This document shows positions 51,344 to 63,250 of a stretch of 64,000 nt of DNA, piece by piece; position 1 is the first letter of the stretch; every line of letters starts with the position of its first letter. Below the pieces are notes generated by a model. The model ran no database searches. It saw only the letters and a list, made by a program, of their open reading frames with translations, and had not been told where the DNA came from. Source of the DNA: Thamnaconus septentrionalis (lineage: Eukaryota; Chordata; Actinopteri; Tetraodontiformes; Monacanthidae); contig CM020502.1 in NCBI GenBank assembly GCA_009823395.1, positions 23,359,944-23,423,943 of the forward strand. Direction: 5' to 3'. Made by a program: the position numbers and the translations under genes.

Positions 51344-51667
51344 CATTCATTCATTCATTCATTCATTCATTCATCTTCTATATCCGCTTATTCCTATTCA
51401 GGGTCACGGGGGTCTGCTGGAGACTATCCCAGCTGTCTTAGGGCGAAGGCAGGGTACACCCTGGACAAGTCGCCAGTTCATCGCAGGGCCACATAGAAAC
51501 AAACAACCATTCACACTCACATGCACACCTATGGACAATTTAGAGTGTTCAATTGACCTCACATGCATGTTTTTGGAGTGTGGGAGGAAGCCGGAGAACC
51601 CGGAGAGAACCCACGCAGACACGGGGAGAACATGCAAACTCCACACAGAAAGGTCCCAGGCCTGGGC
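51344..51667 (-). mobile_element. 5'-truncated LINE/SINE tail, minus strand
   Basis: Read on the minus strand, it begins near the motif CTTTCTGTGTGGAGTTTGCA and continues through TTCTCCCCGTGTCTGCGTGG, AACATGCATG, GTGTGAATGG, CCAGGGTGTACCCTGCCTTC and GAATAAGCGGATATAGAAGA. It ends in an ATGA repeat, visible as ATTC repeats at 51342-51374 on the plus strand. This is the widespread fish retroposon tail of L2 type. A perfect 10-bp target duplication, CTAACACATT, lies at 51334-51343 and 51668-51677, proving a target-primed insertion that stopped before the element's 5' end. Confidence 0.88.
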
Positions 51668-51948
51668 CTAACACATTGCAATGTTTGCATTGTAAACATC
51701 AGTATATCAGAATACAGGCAGTCTATCTATTGCATTGGCTCTGCCTCTGTTGTAATATAATGTATGTAATGCCCCAAAATACATTACTCTCAGCTTGTGC
51801 AATTGCCATCATTGATCTGTCGTTGCAACATCATTTATGTGACACTCCATCAGAATTCATCGCACCTTCGCAAAACCGTGACCAGAACAATTTCATTCAT
51901 TCCCTTTTTCTTTTTAAATTGTCTGCATGCTTAGAGGCATCACTCTAC

Positions 51949-52045
51949 CTGAGGAGAGGCTGGAAGATAACGGTGATGTTCCTCGCTCCCGGTTTGCAGA
52001 CAAATTTCATTTCACCTCCTTCGATCAGGTTGTCATCAGCGCCAC
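51949..52045 (-). CDS. EXOC4: EXOC4 internal exon, first (most 5') one in the window
   Basis: The 97-bp exon reads, after two bases that complete a split codon, [14 protein letters not shown] then [18 protein letters not shown]. The [12 protein letters not shown] string is a strongly conserved Sec8 signature. The acceptor on the minus strand is TTATCTTTTCCAG before GTGGCG and the donor is CTCAG before GTAGAG. It enters with one base supplied by the previous exon and leaves in phase 2. The first ~14 residues, acidic and glycine-rich, do not match anything I recall and probably belong to a variable linker. The next exon upstream would lie beyond 52045, but I found no convincing one up to 64000. 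The nearest downstream exon is 22 kb away. Confidence 0.95.
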
Positions 52046-53978
52046 CTGGAAAAGATAACGCGCAGGGCTCAGGATTGTCCACAGTGACAGTTTGTACTTC
52101 AGAGGCATTTCTGACAGTTTACCGACAAGCACCAGCGTCAGAGTCATTCTGAAAAAATTTGCAAGGCATTTTGGGAAATACTTAGTGTATCCCTGAAAAA
52201 ACCATTAGGTCCTAATAATAATAAACTTCCTAATACCACTAACGTTACGAATGTTTACTTCTGATCCTAATGCAGCGATCAATTCTAGCATTGATGTGTC
52301 TGTTAGCATGGTTAAAAAAAAAAAACACTCCTCATCCCCATCCTCTTGTGAATCAATACATCATTATTAAAAACTTCAAACCATTACCAAAACAGTTTTG
52401 AATGTTTAAAAATTTCAGTCTTGCAACCGGGACCCAGGCAAACACATGGCTCAGCCGGTGCGGCTCTCCATCACAGATCTAAACGCATCCCACATGCTTC
52501 CCTCCGCCTGCATCGCCGCGTGGGTGAACACCGGAGCTAATGGGGTTAATTAGGAAATCATTGCAACGTGACACGACTCGGGAGGGAGCGTGCGCACTGG
52601 AAAAGGAATTGACAAAAAATGGAAATTCCGACTCGGTGTCAATACGGCAATCTAGGCGGCGGGAGAGCCGCGTCTCGCGTCTCCTCGGCATAAAAGATCA
52701 GAAGGAGAGTGAGCGCGGCGTCTGAAGCTGATTGCAATGAGGAAGGAGAGCTGGGAGGGTGGCATCCCTGTCCTTTGACCTTGAGGAAATGAGATCGTGT
52801 GGAATGTCTCGCTTTAGATATACGACTGATACGAATGCAGGGCGCCGTATGGTGCAAACTTCACTCTACCAATGTTTTCTAACAGTAATAATGCCCCACT
52901 CTCCTGTCAGTGAACTCCCTTGAAATAAGAAAAGTCCATTTCTCTCTCTTTTTTTTTTTTTTAACTTCTGCTCCACTTTTCAGAAATTGTGTGCCAAAAT
53001 CGTAAAATTTTGGAACTCAACCCTTTGTGATGCCGCATGTGTTGGTTCCTCCCTCTGAGGGAGAGTTGTTTTTGTCACAACAACAAAGCGTTTCTGAATT
53101 ATTTATCAAACAAGGCAACAAAAAAAAAAAAAAAAGAAAGATCGAGGAAATGAGTATGACACACAAGTCTGACGTATGTGAGAAAAACTTTCAAAAAAAG
53201 GTTTTGGTTCAAGGTATTTTGAAAAGAAGGTGTTTTCGTGTGAAAACATTGAGTTCAGAGAAAAATGCTCCACAGAAATCAAACCTGACGGTGAGGCGAA
53301 CAACTAAAATAGTTTTCTGAAAGGGACTTTGTGCTCGCATAAGTGTGTGTGTATGTGAGTGTGTGTGTGTGTGTGTACTCTGAAAATGGAGCGATCTCAG
53401 TCTGGCACAAAGGCCCGCTCTGCTTTTCCTCTCTGTTTCATTTCCATGTCCAATACGGCCTTGCAAAGCTTGTGTTATATAACACAAAAGACACCTCGGC
53501 GTGGCTGCGAAGGCCTTCGCCGCTCCTACCTGCGCGGAGCGTCTGGCGCTGCATTCAAATGCATATCAGCTTATTGTAGCCGCAGCCTGGCCTGCACAAT
53601 GCGTCCCAGATGGAACAAGTTTGATTAGAAAAAGTATGAGAGGCAATTTTGAAGGCGTTTTAATTAAAAATGACAATGTGCGAGTTTCGTAATGCAGCAA
53701 AAAAAAAAGGTTCAGATTTCGATCTGATGCCTTGAAGTTTGCCCACTCGGCGCGCGGCTGCAAAGTGAGCTCTGACTCACTCTACTCCAGCCCTTCTTAC
53801 TTCCTTTTGAGCCAATTCAATTTCGACTCAATTACTTTCCAAAACAAAGCCGCCACCGCTGCCCACGCACTCTCCAGCTCTGCGCTCCCGACATCTTTCT
53901 CCCGTCGATCGCCAGTGTGGACAACACTGGCAAAATTTCGTGCTCAAGTGGCTCCCCGTGAGTGACACCGACATGTTG

Positions 53979-53984
<6 letters not shown>

Positions 53985-54020
<36 letters not shown>

Positions 54021-54046
54021 CTCTCTCTCTCTCTCTCTCCCTCTCT
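53985..54046. repeat. (CA)n-(CT)n compound microsatellite
   Basis: About 16 CA units running directly into about 14 CT units. Confidence 0.96.
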
Positions 54047-56932
54047 GCACGTCGGCCCCCACGAGCCGACCGCCGTGTATGTCTTACCAACGACGGTGAC
54101 CAATTTTAATTTCATGCTCTAAATATCCGCATCCGTGTCAGACAAAGGAGCGCGGAAGAGACCCCATTGATCCGTGGGGTCTCAGACCGGCTGCCAACAG
54201 GCCATAGCGCTGATGAATATTAACCAGGCTGGCATTAATATGCATGCGACTCCTCCGGGGCGCCCACCCTGACGTGACAGGGTGGCGCCCGGTTTCAGCT
54301 CCGGATGCCACCAAACCGCAGCCGGCCTTCTGTCCCAAAAAAAAAGTGTCTCAAAAATTAGCATGTTGTTTGCAACAAGCCGGCGTGCTCCCCGCTTGTG
54401 TGCATCGGGCTCGGTTCGGACGGGCCTTTGTGCATTTAGGGTCCCTCGGTGTGTGGTCTGATCCAGGATTAGTGCCTATGTGTGTGTGGAGGTGCGGTGC
54501 TCAGCTGGAAAGGAAGAAGTGACACATTCTAATGTGGCCAAATCTGCCTGAAATCCCCCCCGAGGATGCAACAAACACACACCACCCAAAGCAACTTAAG
54601 ACTCACCTCTTCCGGCCCTGGAATAAAACACCTCCGGATTAAAGCGGTGGCAAGCGGACAGGTGTGGATGGAATTTCCTCTAGCCGACACGCAGACGCAC
54701 AGCTTTGCTTTGGGCAAAAAACCAGGGCCCATCGGGATCGACCGAACTGCATAGCTAGAACATACCTGCACGCACGCACGCACACACACACACAGACTCA
54801 CGCGGTGACACTCTTCTAACCCCCTATGGTGCCTTAGCCTGCGCTACCGGGCCCACATGCAATCAAGTCGGGCAGTGACTTAGTGAAATTGCATTAGCTA
54901 CACTTTCCTGGGTTTGATGAGAATCGGGGTTTTGATCCTGTGATGAATTCAGCAGCAGCCGCGGATGTAGGCGGGGAGAAGAATGAACGTGTGATGCCTT
55001 CTTTAACATGATCTGGTCATCTCCTGGGAGAGGTGTGTGTGTTTCCATGTGTGAGTGTCGGGGAAGTCTGACGGATGCACAAAGGAGAAGTCGTAACCCC
55101 AAAATGTAAAAGGGGTGAAGCCTGCAAACCCTGGGCTGAGACAGATTATGCACTATTAAGGCCAGAAGTTTTATTTCTATGTTTGGCGAAGGGAGTTGGC
55201 CTGATCTCACGTTTACCGTCAGAGGGCCACAACAAGTTTATCAAAAGTTCTGATGATGACCAGAGTCGCAGAAAGACGGTCTTGATCGGTGCGGCTGCAG
55301 TTACTGAAGGTCGAACAAAAAAAAAAATGGAGGAAACTTTTTGACAGTTGGAAAAAAATACGGCAACTGAAGTAAAATAATTAACACGTGCACACTGCGT
55401 CAACGTCAACTGTCCATATAGTAATAAGGTTTATTAGAGGTAAACATCGTGCCTCTAATAAAAACTGTTACTGCAATGGCAGTCTGCAATTTATGATAAT
55501 CTTTTCTCATAACGTTGTTGTTAACATTACCATAAAGATTCACACATATTAAAGAAAATAGTGCGTGGAAGAGATTCAGATCAGCCACGGCATTAACTAT
55601 GCAATATCTAAACCTGACCACAATTTCTACTAGAATATGTAAAGTCTCTGATCTACGCTATTAGTATTAGTGCGTGTCGTGCCAAAATTTGGCATACAGA
55701 TGTCACCATATTGCAAAATCCAATTTTCAGCCTCACTGGCCTAATTTCACTCACCGTGACACTATGAAGAAGAGTTTGGCAGAGGGGGGATCTATGCTGG
55801 TAATATCCTCACATGTATGTGCACAAGTATGCTTGTGATATAATCAAAAAAAAGGGGGGCGTGCGCTGCAAATTTCAAGGAAATGGAAACCAGCCGACCC
55901 AATTAGAACAAATTCAGTGTCAATAATGTATGACTCGCTGGTCAATTCTGGGGAACCAATTCAACTCGGGCCGTCTTGGCGCCTGATTGGGTTTTAATGA
56001 GAGCCCTTCTATTATTAAAAGCAATTTGATGGGATGGTATCCACTGCTCCAACTTTGCCGAGACCTCTTCCCCAAGTCAGCCGAGAGAGAGCGGCATCAA
56101 TAAATTATAGTATAAATAAATTCAGGTGCAGATTGAGTTGGATTAATTATTAAAAGTTTCGCCACGGCACACAATGTGTCTCCGTGGTCTCCGGCTTAAT
56201 GAATGCACATCTGTCAGCAGCGGTATGACAACAACACACACCGATCATGCTTGGATGAATATTAATTGTGAAGAATTTGTCACGTCTCAAAATACAATGG
56301 GCAACAAAAGAAAAGGAAAGGTTTTCGGTGAACTCCAACGTGCCAGAAATGGGAAAGTGGAAGAAAACAGGCTTGAGAGTACGCCGGCAACTACAAAAGG
56401 CGAGACAACAAAAAAAACAAAAAACAAATGTGCCATGTTATTGAAAACTCTCATCTGCTGGTTGCAAAATAGAAGAAGTTGGAGGAACATCAATGAAAAG
56501 AAGTGGCTTGTTCCTACTAGGAATTTAGAAATGGCCAAACAAAGTCAACAAATCAGACAAAACAAAAAGCAACTTGTTCATCTGAGGAATTATACTGCAA
56601 GCAATGGGAAGAAAAACAATACATCTCACGCAGCAAACACAGCAGTTTTTCTTTTTAAAAAGCTGGTCATATATGAACGATGCACTAATGCCACCAAGAA
56701 TATGTGAAGAATACTGAGGCATTTAATAAGTGACTTTATACAGTTCTGGTGCTACACACCTAATGGGCGGAATATGAGTGATCACATAAACTGCTTCGCC
56801 TCTGACATCTCGACTCATAGCTGTGAGGAATCGCCGCGCTCACTCCAATCAAAAAGGCTTCAAATCACTCTTGACTGCAGTGTGCAATGGTCTCTTCAAT
56901 CTGTCAACCTTATCACAGAAGTGAGTGATTTG

Positions 56933-56936
<4 letters not shown>

Positions 56937-56988
<52 letters not shown>
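56937..56988. repeat. (GT)n microsatellite
   Basis: About 26 perfect GT units. Confidence 0.97.
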
Positions 56989-56989
<1 letters not shown>

Positions 56990-58918
56990 TGTCAATGCGC
57001 ACGCGCTTAAAGGCCGGAACTAATCCGCCAAATAAACACGTGTCATCACAGCTTTTCATTTGGCCCAGCAGGAAATCAAGGCAGCCGACATTCCAGATGT
57101 TCCTTCTTCACCGTAAGAACCTGTTGCATGCTGGGAATGGTGAGGGGTGTGTTGTTGTCTATCTGCCCTGTCTTTTCTTTTGTGTGTTTCCCAATTTGGG
57201 ATCATTCAAGTACATGTATTCCATTCTGTTCTATTCTGCAGTGATGGAGATGTCAAGGTCCTTTGCTGCCACTCCACCTGCCCTCGTCGACACCCCCCAA
57301 CCATACCGCTCTCCCACTCTCCCCCCTCGCTCCCTCCCTGCTGCAATGCGTCGCGCAATCCTGCATCTTCCCCAATCAGCAGGTCCGAGATTAAAAGTAA
57401 ACACCAGGGTGACAGCCAAAGCCGCCCGATGATGACAAGACCAATGTTGATTAAAATTAGCCCCGGGCTGAGAAAACGCACTAAGCTCCTTGTCCCCGAT
57501 TATAGGTGTGTAGACTCCGACAACAACCTTGCTCTCGCTCTGCTGTCCTCTACAACCACTTTGAGCATCTTACGTGCTGTTGGCCAAATTCACGTCTTCT
57601 TAGGGAAAACTACCAGACCAAAGTTACTTCTTTCGTTTGCCTTTAACTTTCGTTCTTCTTATTTCTATAGTGTGCAATGTTCTCATATCAGATCAGATCT
57701 GGAGTTGTTGACATTATAGAGGATGAAGCCGGGGACACTGTTCATTCAATCAGAGGTTCAATAGCAGATGAGAGTCCTAAACAGCAGCTTTGAGTGTTTT
57801 GTTGTGTTTGCAAAAATGAGCGTGTTTAAAAAAAGAAGAAAAAAAAAAGCGAAGAGCAGGAATCACAGCTCGTAATGTCACAAAATAAGCCTTGATGAAA
57901 ACCAGGCACAGGCAGAATTGCACACAATGGGCACAACAGAGAGAGAGTTAGACATTCAGAGTAGTGTGTGCATGTGGTGTGTGTGCGTGTCCTTGTGGGG
58001 TTGTGTGTGTGTGTGTGTGTCCGGGAGTTTTTGTCTTCTCTCAAAACATACAAAACAGGTGCACAGTCACACACAAATGAGGCCTTTTCGCTGCGTTAGG
58101 CTGCCGGCTGCCAGGGTTGCACTGCATTTTATCTACAGATCCAGTTTAGTCGCCGCAGGAACAAAGCCAAAGTACAAGAGAGGACACAACATTTTCGACA
58201 GACACTCGGCGGCGAGTGTCGACACTGTTACACCATGTCATTCAATTACGGCGTGCTGTACATGCCATCCATCTTGACATGAATCCTTTATGTTGTATGT
58301 AACCCACCCACCCACTTACACTCAAACACACATATATACACACTCTCTCTGGTAAGAGTGAAGGATGTGAAGCCAGTCACAGACAGGTCAGCCACCTTTG
58401 TCTTGGATGTACATTGTGACACATTATGAAACCGTGTTTAAAGAAAATATTACTGGCCTTTTAGGCCAAATTTGCTTGACTTTTTTGGATTGTTACCAAT
58501 CACCAATCAAAAACACACTCTACACATTTCCTTGAAAATATCAAATCATTTGGAAATTTGAAGACAATTCATAAAAAAGATTGTTACTCTAAAGAATAGA
58601 ACATATAAGCGCTATTTATACATATGTTGTATGATTTATGATAATATATAACTTCCACTGTGAGATGACACAGGGCATTAAGTTGCAATCCAAACCAAAT
58701 AGCTATTTTTCCATGCTACAAAATGTCAAGAGAAGGAGAAAACAAGACAAAGAATGCTGAACCTTAAATATTACATTTCATAAATCATGAGCATAGTGGC
58801 AAGAAAGCAACGGTGGGGAAAAAAGAGGTATTAATTGCCGTGAAGTGGCACTCGTGATCACTTCAGCGCTGTAATCTTTTAATAAATATTGACATTTTCT
58901 ACCACCGGGTTTCATTCA

Positions 58919-58961
58919 ATTTATCATATTCATAAACGGGACGTTTATGAATATGATAAAT
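58919..58961. repeat. Perfect 20-bp inverted repeat with 3-nt spacer
   Basis: ATTTATCATATTCATAAACG is followed by GGA and then its exact reverse complement. All 20 positions pair. No similar sequence occurs elsewhere in the window. Function unknown. Confidence 0.93.
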
Positions 58962-60104
58962 GGGGACTTGAAGGTCAGCGGAAGTCGAGAATTGATTCTC
59001 TCCACAAGACAAATGAAGAGGCCATCATCATTCAATTCTGACGGCAGGCGAAGCCAGTGAACGATTTTGTAAAAAGACTTAAAGAGGCCTCTCCGATGAG
59101 CTGCCCCTCTTTCTGCCCGTGAGTGGGCGTGGGAAGTTGATGCGAGTCACGTGTGTGTCTGCTGAACCTTGTGACCTCTCTGTAAGATCCTCGCGTTAAT
59201 TTTGTGATTTTTTTGAAAGGCAAAGTTTGTAGGATCACACGCCGCTCGCCAGGAACGTCTTGTTTCTGCAACCGTACATTACGGAGCCACACCTCTGTGC
59301 AAACACGCAGATATCAACATCTGCTCAGCACCCCCCTCCCCCCCCCCGTCCCCTCCCCCATATCCAACGCGCTAACGCTTCAGCACCTCAGGCCTATTGG
59401 CAACTTTTTTTTTTTCCATTTGCACCTCTTCTTTGTCGCAACTCCAACGCCGCCGTGGCCTGACAAGGTAGCGCCGCCGCTCCTCAGCTGTTGGCGTGTC
59501 CCTCCGCCTCCTCGTTTCTTCCCCTCGTGGGAACATGATGCTATTATACAGAAACAAGGAGCCCAGAACACGCAGCAGCGGTGCGGGCTTTCTTTCTCAT
59601 GCCAAGGCGAGGGCTATAAAGGAAGAGGTGGTGGTGGTGGTGGGAGGGGAGCTGTTTGTTACGAGATTGGACTCGGGCGGACTATTCTTTTTGTTTGTCG
59701 GAGACCCTGCGCACGGGCCCATTTGAATATCAAAGGGGGAAACACCGAATGCGAGAAATAGATTTGGGAGCGAGTTGATTATAAATACATCTTAAGAGTG
59801 GAGGGAGGTCAGAGGTGGGCAAGAGTTGGGAATGGGAGTGCTTGCCTGCGGGGAGAGGTGTGTGTTTGTGTGTGTGTGTGTGTGTACCTGTTTGTTTACG
59901 TGCATATCGGTGTGCGCTGATAGGCAGGCTTTGTGCACGGCTGTCGCAGCGGAGGGGGAGGGAAGGGGAAAAGGGGCTGTCACTTCAAACGTGGCCTGGG
60001 GCAAGGCAATATCGCAGCCAACACAATGGACGGCCGTGACACAAAGAGAAATAAAATTTTAAATTAAAAAAAAAAAGAAGGGCAGTGTGGGAAGGGTGTG
60101 TGAG

Positions 60105-60108
<4 letters not shown>

Positions 60109-60146
<38 letters not shown>
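60109..60146. repeat. (TG)n microsatellite
   Basis: About 19 perfect TG units ending in a G-run. Confidence 0.96.
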
Positions 60147-60148
<2 letters not shown>

Positions 60149-60832
60149 GGGCAGACTGGAAATGCATTACTGGCTCAGGCCTCGGCTGGTTATTAGGACG
60201 CGTTCACGCCTCACCTCACACATGACCAGCAGGTCCGGTACCCGGGTCACGGCACGCCGGTGGGTGGAGGCGGTAAAAAGGGCAACGGAGGGCGGGGCTT
60301 GTCAGGGGGTGAGAGGTTGAGAGATGGGGAGGGAAATAGGGAGAGGAGGATCTGGGGTGGCGGCTAAATTGTTGTCTGTCATAACTTATTCATTGGGAAT
60401 GTGATTGAATTTGGAGGCTCTTGGCTGGAGGTGGAAACACATCCTGGCTGGGCTGAGGTAGAAAACCTTAATGTTTATTGTCAACTTATGACCAGCCAAG
60501 ATCCCATCAAAATCCAAAACTCACATTTACGTGTGGGACTCCATCAATAGAACCAGCAAATTTTGACGTGAGTACTTGAGAGTGCAACTTTTGCAGGAGG
60601 TAAGCTAGCCACTGTTAGTGACTAGGTGGCTGATGTTAGATAAGCAGTAGCGCAGTCCTGCGCTAAGCTTGCGATCCTAGATGCCAGCGTTGTTTTGCTA
60701 AGAAGATTTTTTTTCCGATGCTCTGCTTATCGCCTTGGCGCTTTCAATAGCTGCATTGAACGGTTTGAAGCGCATTAGCCGCAATTCTCGTAGAATCTCG
60801 TCACGCGAGATTTTTTTCTTATAATATCTCGT

Positions 60833-61765
60833 ATGTTTGTTTATGTTTGTTTGCTGTCAAGAATTATTTAAGGGGATCATTTCAATTCAAGTATAGAAGA
60901 GCTCGTACGAAGAGGAAAGGATTTTGTATTTCAGTTTGTGGGGTGAAGCAGTGGAATGGGTTGCATGAGAATCTCAAACGATGTCCAAACATGAGGCAGT
61001 TTAAAAAGTTTTAAAGGGATATGATTTTTTCGGAGCATAGAGATAAATTTGCTTAGAATCCAGGCTGTCCAACTTGCTGTGGAGTATGTGTTATTATTAT
61101 GACTATTATTGTTGTGTTGTTATTAATTATTATTTTCATCATTACACAATAGTCTATGTTATTAATTCAATCAGATTGGTTGTGTTTCTTTTTCTTTTTT
61201 TCTCAGTATGAATGATTAATTAATTCGTCCTTATTGTTGCACAACTTTGAACTGATTTACTTTTTTTACCTGAGGGAAAGGGGGTGAGATTTAATACGTT
61301 TTGCTTCGTCTCACTCCTTTTCTGATATGCTATATGTGTCAAAATTATTTATTATTATTATTATTATTTCTTGGGTGTTTCTTTTGTTATTGTTGTTTTT
61401 GATATTTTGTTTAAATTGTTTTGTTGATGTGCACAGAAGCTATTCGAAACAAAAAATGAAATGAATGAATGAATGAATGAAGAATTTGTTCTTATATTTT
61501 TCTTTTTGATTACTTGTAAAAAATTCTGTCTCCTCTTCCGTCCAAACATAACAAGCCATTTTCACTTGAAGTAGACTGGTCACGTGACCCCGTACGTCAC
61601 ACCCGTTGATGTGTAAATGCAAAAAAAGTGTTTCAATGACACTTTTTCAGTATACCTCTATATCCATACGTCTGGAAAAACCACCTCATGAGAGTATCAA
61701 AGTTTTTCAAAGCTGTGTTTCCGTTACCAGTTTTTTTATTCTAGGGTGAATGGAAATGCAGCTAG
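60833..61765. mobile_element. Inverted-repeat element, copy 2, split by a LINE insertion
   Basis: The left piece, about 60833-60865, ends TTTGCTGTCAAGAATT. The right piece, 61487-61765, resumes with the same landmarks as copy 1 (TTTGATTACTTGTAAAAAA, CACGTGACCCCGTACGTCAC, CCTCTATATCCATACGTCTG, GAATGGAAATGCA). Removing 60866-61486 restores an alignment with copy 1 across the junction. The copies share orientation. Copy 2 carries about 20 extra bases near 61530 and is more diverged at its ends. Confidence 0.75.
60866..61479 (+). mobile_element. 5'-truncated LINE, last ORF codons plus 3' tail
   Basis: The plus-strand frame ending at the stop codon 61012-61014 reads FKYRRARTKRKGFCISVC then GVKQWNGLHENLKRCPNM and RQFKKF. 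This GVK.WN.L..NLK.C.....QFKK pattern is the C-terminal end of the reverse-transcriptase ORF of several fish non-LTR elements. A ~465-bp 3' part follows, ending in an AATG repeat (about 61456-61479). AAGAATT flanks the insertion at 60859-60865 and 61480-61486 as a 7-bp target duplication. Truncated at the 5' end and not mobile. Confidence 0.75.
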
Positions 61766-62518
61766 TGTTTCTGTTTCAACAGTGCAACAGCCTCACATCA
61801 AGTCTGCAAACTGAAGCTGCGATGTGTCAGAAATTCATCCGGGCGGCGTCCATTTGCCAGCTCAGAGCAGATAATCGACGCTCCCTGAGCCGATAATGAC
61901 GCCTGATCAAACGGCAATTCCGCCCAACTCTCAAAATGACCCGCGCTCAAAACTGTCTGGCACGTTTCCACCCTAAAGGGACACTTAGGGAGGCGCGGCC
62001 GAACGTTTCTCCACGCGGTGTACGGGCATCGTATGGATGACGACCCCACAAACGTCTCCAGATGCGACTACATATGGAGCCGTAATAGAGTCTTTAGATG
62101 AAGCGTCGGATTAATTGAAGCGCACCAGACGGGCTGCAACGGAGAAGAAGGCGGGCAATTAAAGTCTATCCCGCCACGGTGTGCGTTCACGTGCAAGCAA
62201 GTGTGCGCGTGCACGCGTGTAATGATATAGGACGGGTCTTTACAATGCTCTGGAGGCATAAATTAGAGATATTACACATTCATTTCAAACTCATCAGAGG
62301 CGGGAGATTGCGGGAAAGGTTGGAAAAAAAAGTCGGTCGGACTCGAGACGACAAAACAAGAGAGAAAAATTGCTCCTCTCAACCTCTCAGGCGTGAAAAT
62401 ATATGTTATGACGGTTTGTTGCGGCAGACAAAAAAAAAAGTTAGAACAGCAGTTTATTCCAAATTGGCAAAACCATTCTGACTTTGCACCCAATTTAGTG
62501 TCTGACTATTTTTCTTCT

Positions 62519-62556
62519 TCTTTCTTTCTTCCTTCCTTCCTTCCTTCCTTTCTTTG
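62519..62556. repeat. (CTTC)n / (CTTT)n tetranucleotide tract
   Basis: TTCTTTCTTT followed by about six CTTC units. Confidence 0.92.
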
Positions 62557-63204
62557 TTAGTGGTGCATGGCTGGATTTGGAAGGAACAATCAAACTCTTA
62601 TTTCCGAGAGGGGCTTTGTCGAGCATCTGAGTTAATAACTGTATTGACTTGAAGTAGACTGGCGAGAAAAGAGGAAGGAGAAGAAGAGTTTTTCGGGAAC
62701 TCTGAGTGGAGAGGCTGGGAGACACACATGACTAAGTTTTAAGTGCGGAGTAATCCCGCAGCCCCGAAAGAACTCATCAACTCAATCTTTTTCCTCTCCC
62801 GCTCTCCCCATAGAGTGGTGGTGGGGGGGAACGTCCCTTTCCACGCCGTCTGAATACTTATTTTTCTAATTTCTTCCTTCAGAAATCTCTTAATGGCTTC
62901 CGCGCCGGACCCTGATGAAAACAATGACTTCTAACCTTCTCGTGCCTCCCTCCCTCCTTCAATCCATCCACCCCTCCGCCCCCCTTGCGTCCATCGTGGC
63001 CGACTTATTTCACTTTCTGAATGATTTTTCTCCCCTTTTTTTTCTTTTTTTTACTTTACTCCTTCAATCTCTTTGCAGCCATTCACGGACGCCGGGCATG
63101 GGCTTGTGGCTGGCGCTGCGCATTGTGACAGGTGAAATGAAAGCCCAGAGGAATCTCATCTTCTTATAAACGCCCGGAGGCATTCAGCCAGTTCGAGAAA
63201 AGAA

Positions 63205-63208
<4 letters not shown>

Positions 63209-63235
<27 letters not shown>

Positions 63236-63250
63236 CTGTATATATATATT
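63209..63250. repeat. (TA)n tract with central CTG
   Basis: ATATAT runs on either side of ACTGTA, making a near-palindromic AT tract. Confidence 0.92.

Larger units (their letters stand above)
29946..51948 (-). other. EXOC4: EXOC4 intron, 22.0 kb
   Basis: A phase 2 intron, the longest complete one here. It contains CA/GT tracts at 30903-30944, 33316-33355, 34208-34266 and 50102-50165, a CT tract at 38331-38378, a hAT-like fragment at 46325-46866, and a minus-strand LINE-tail fragment at 51344-51667. There is also a near-perfect palindrome at 40169-40199. Two 400-500 bp open stretches (36709-37182, 40924-41328) have no recognisable product. The rest shows nothing I can name. Confidence 0.88.

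Noticed and set aside
51341..51376. ATTC repeat as an independent microsatellite or CRISPR-like direct repeats
   Set aside because: It is the 3' tandem tail of the minus-strand retroposon and lies within its target duplications. No spacer-repeat structure exists anywhere in the window.
54590..54640. Minus-strand TTTTATTCCAG followed closely by GAAGAG/GTGAGT, resembling a micro-exon
   Set aside because: The enclosed 10-odd bases could not be tied to any Sec8 sequence, and paired splice-like words are frequent in introns.
56174..56707. 177-codon lysine-rich plus-strand open frame
   Set aside because: Lysine and asparagine reflect A-rich sequence. The translation is not similar to any family I know and contains no domain pattern.
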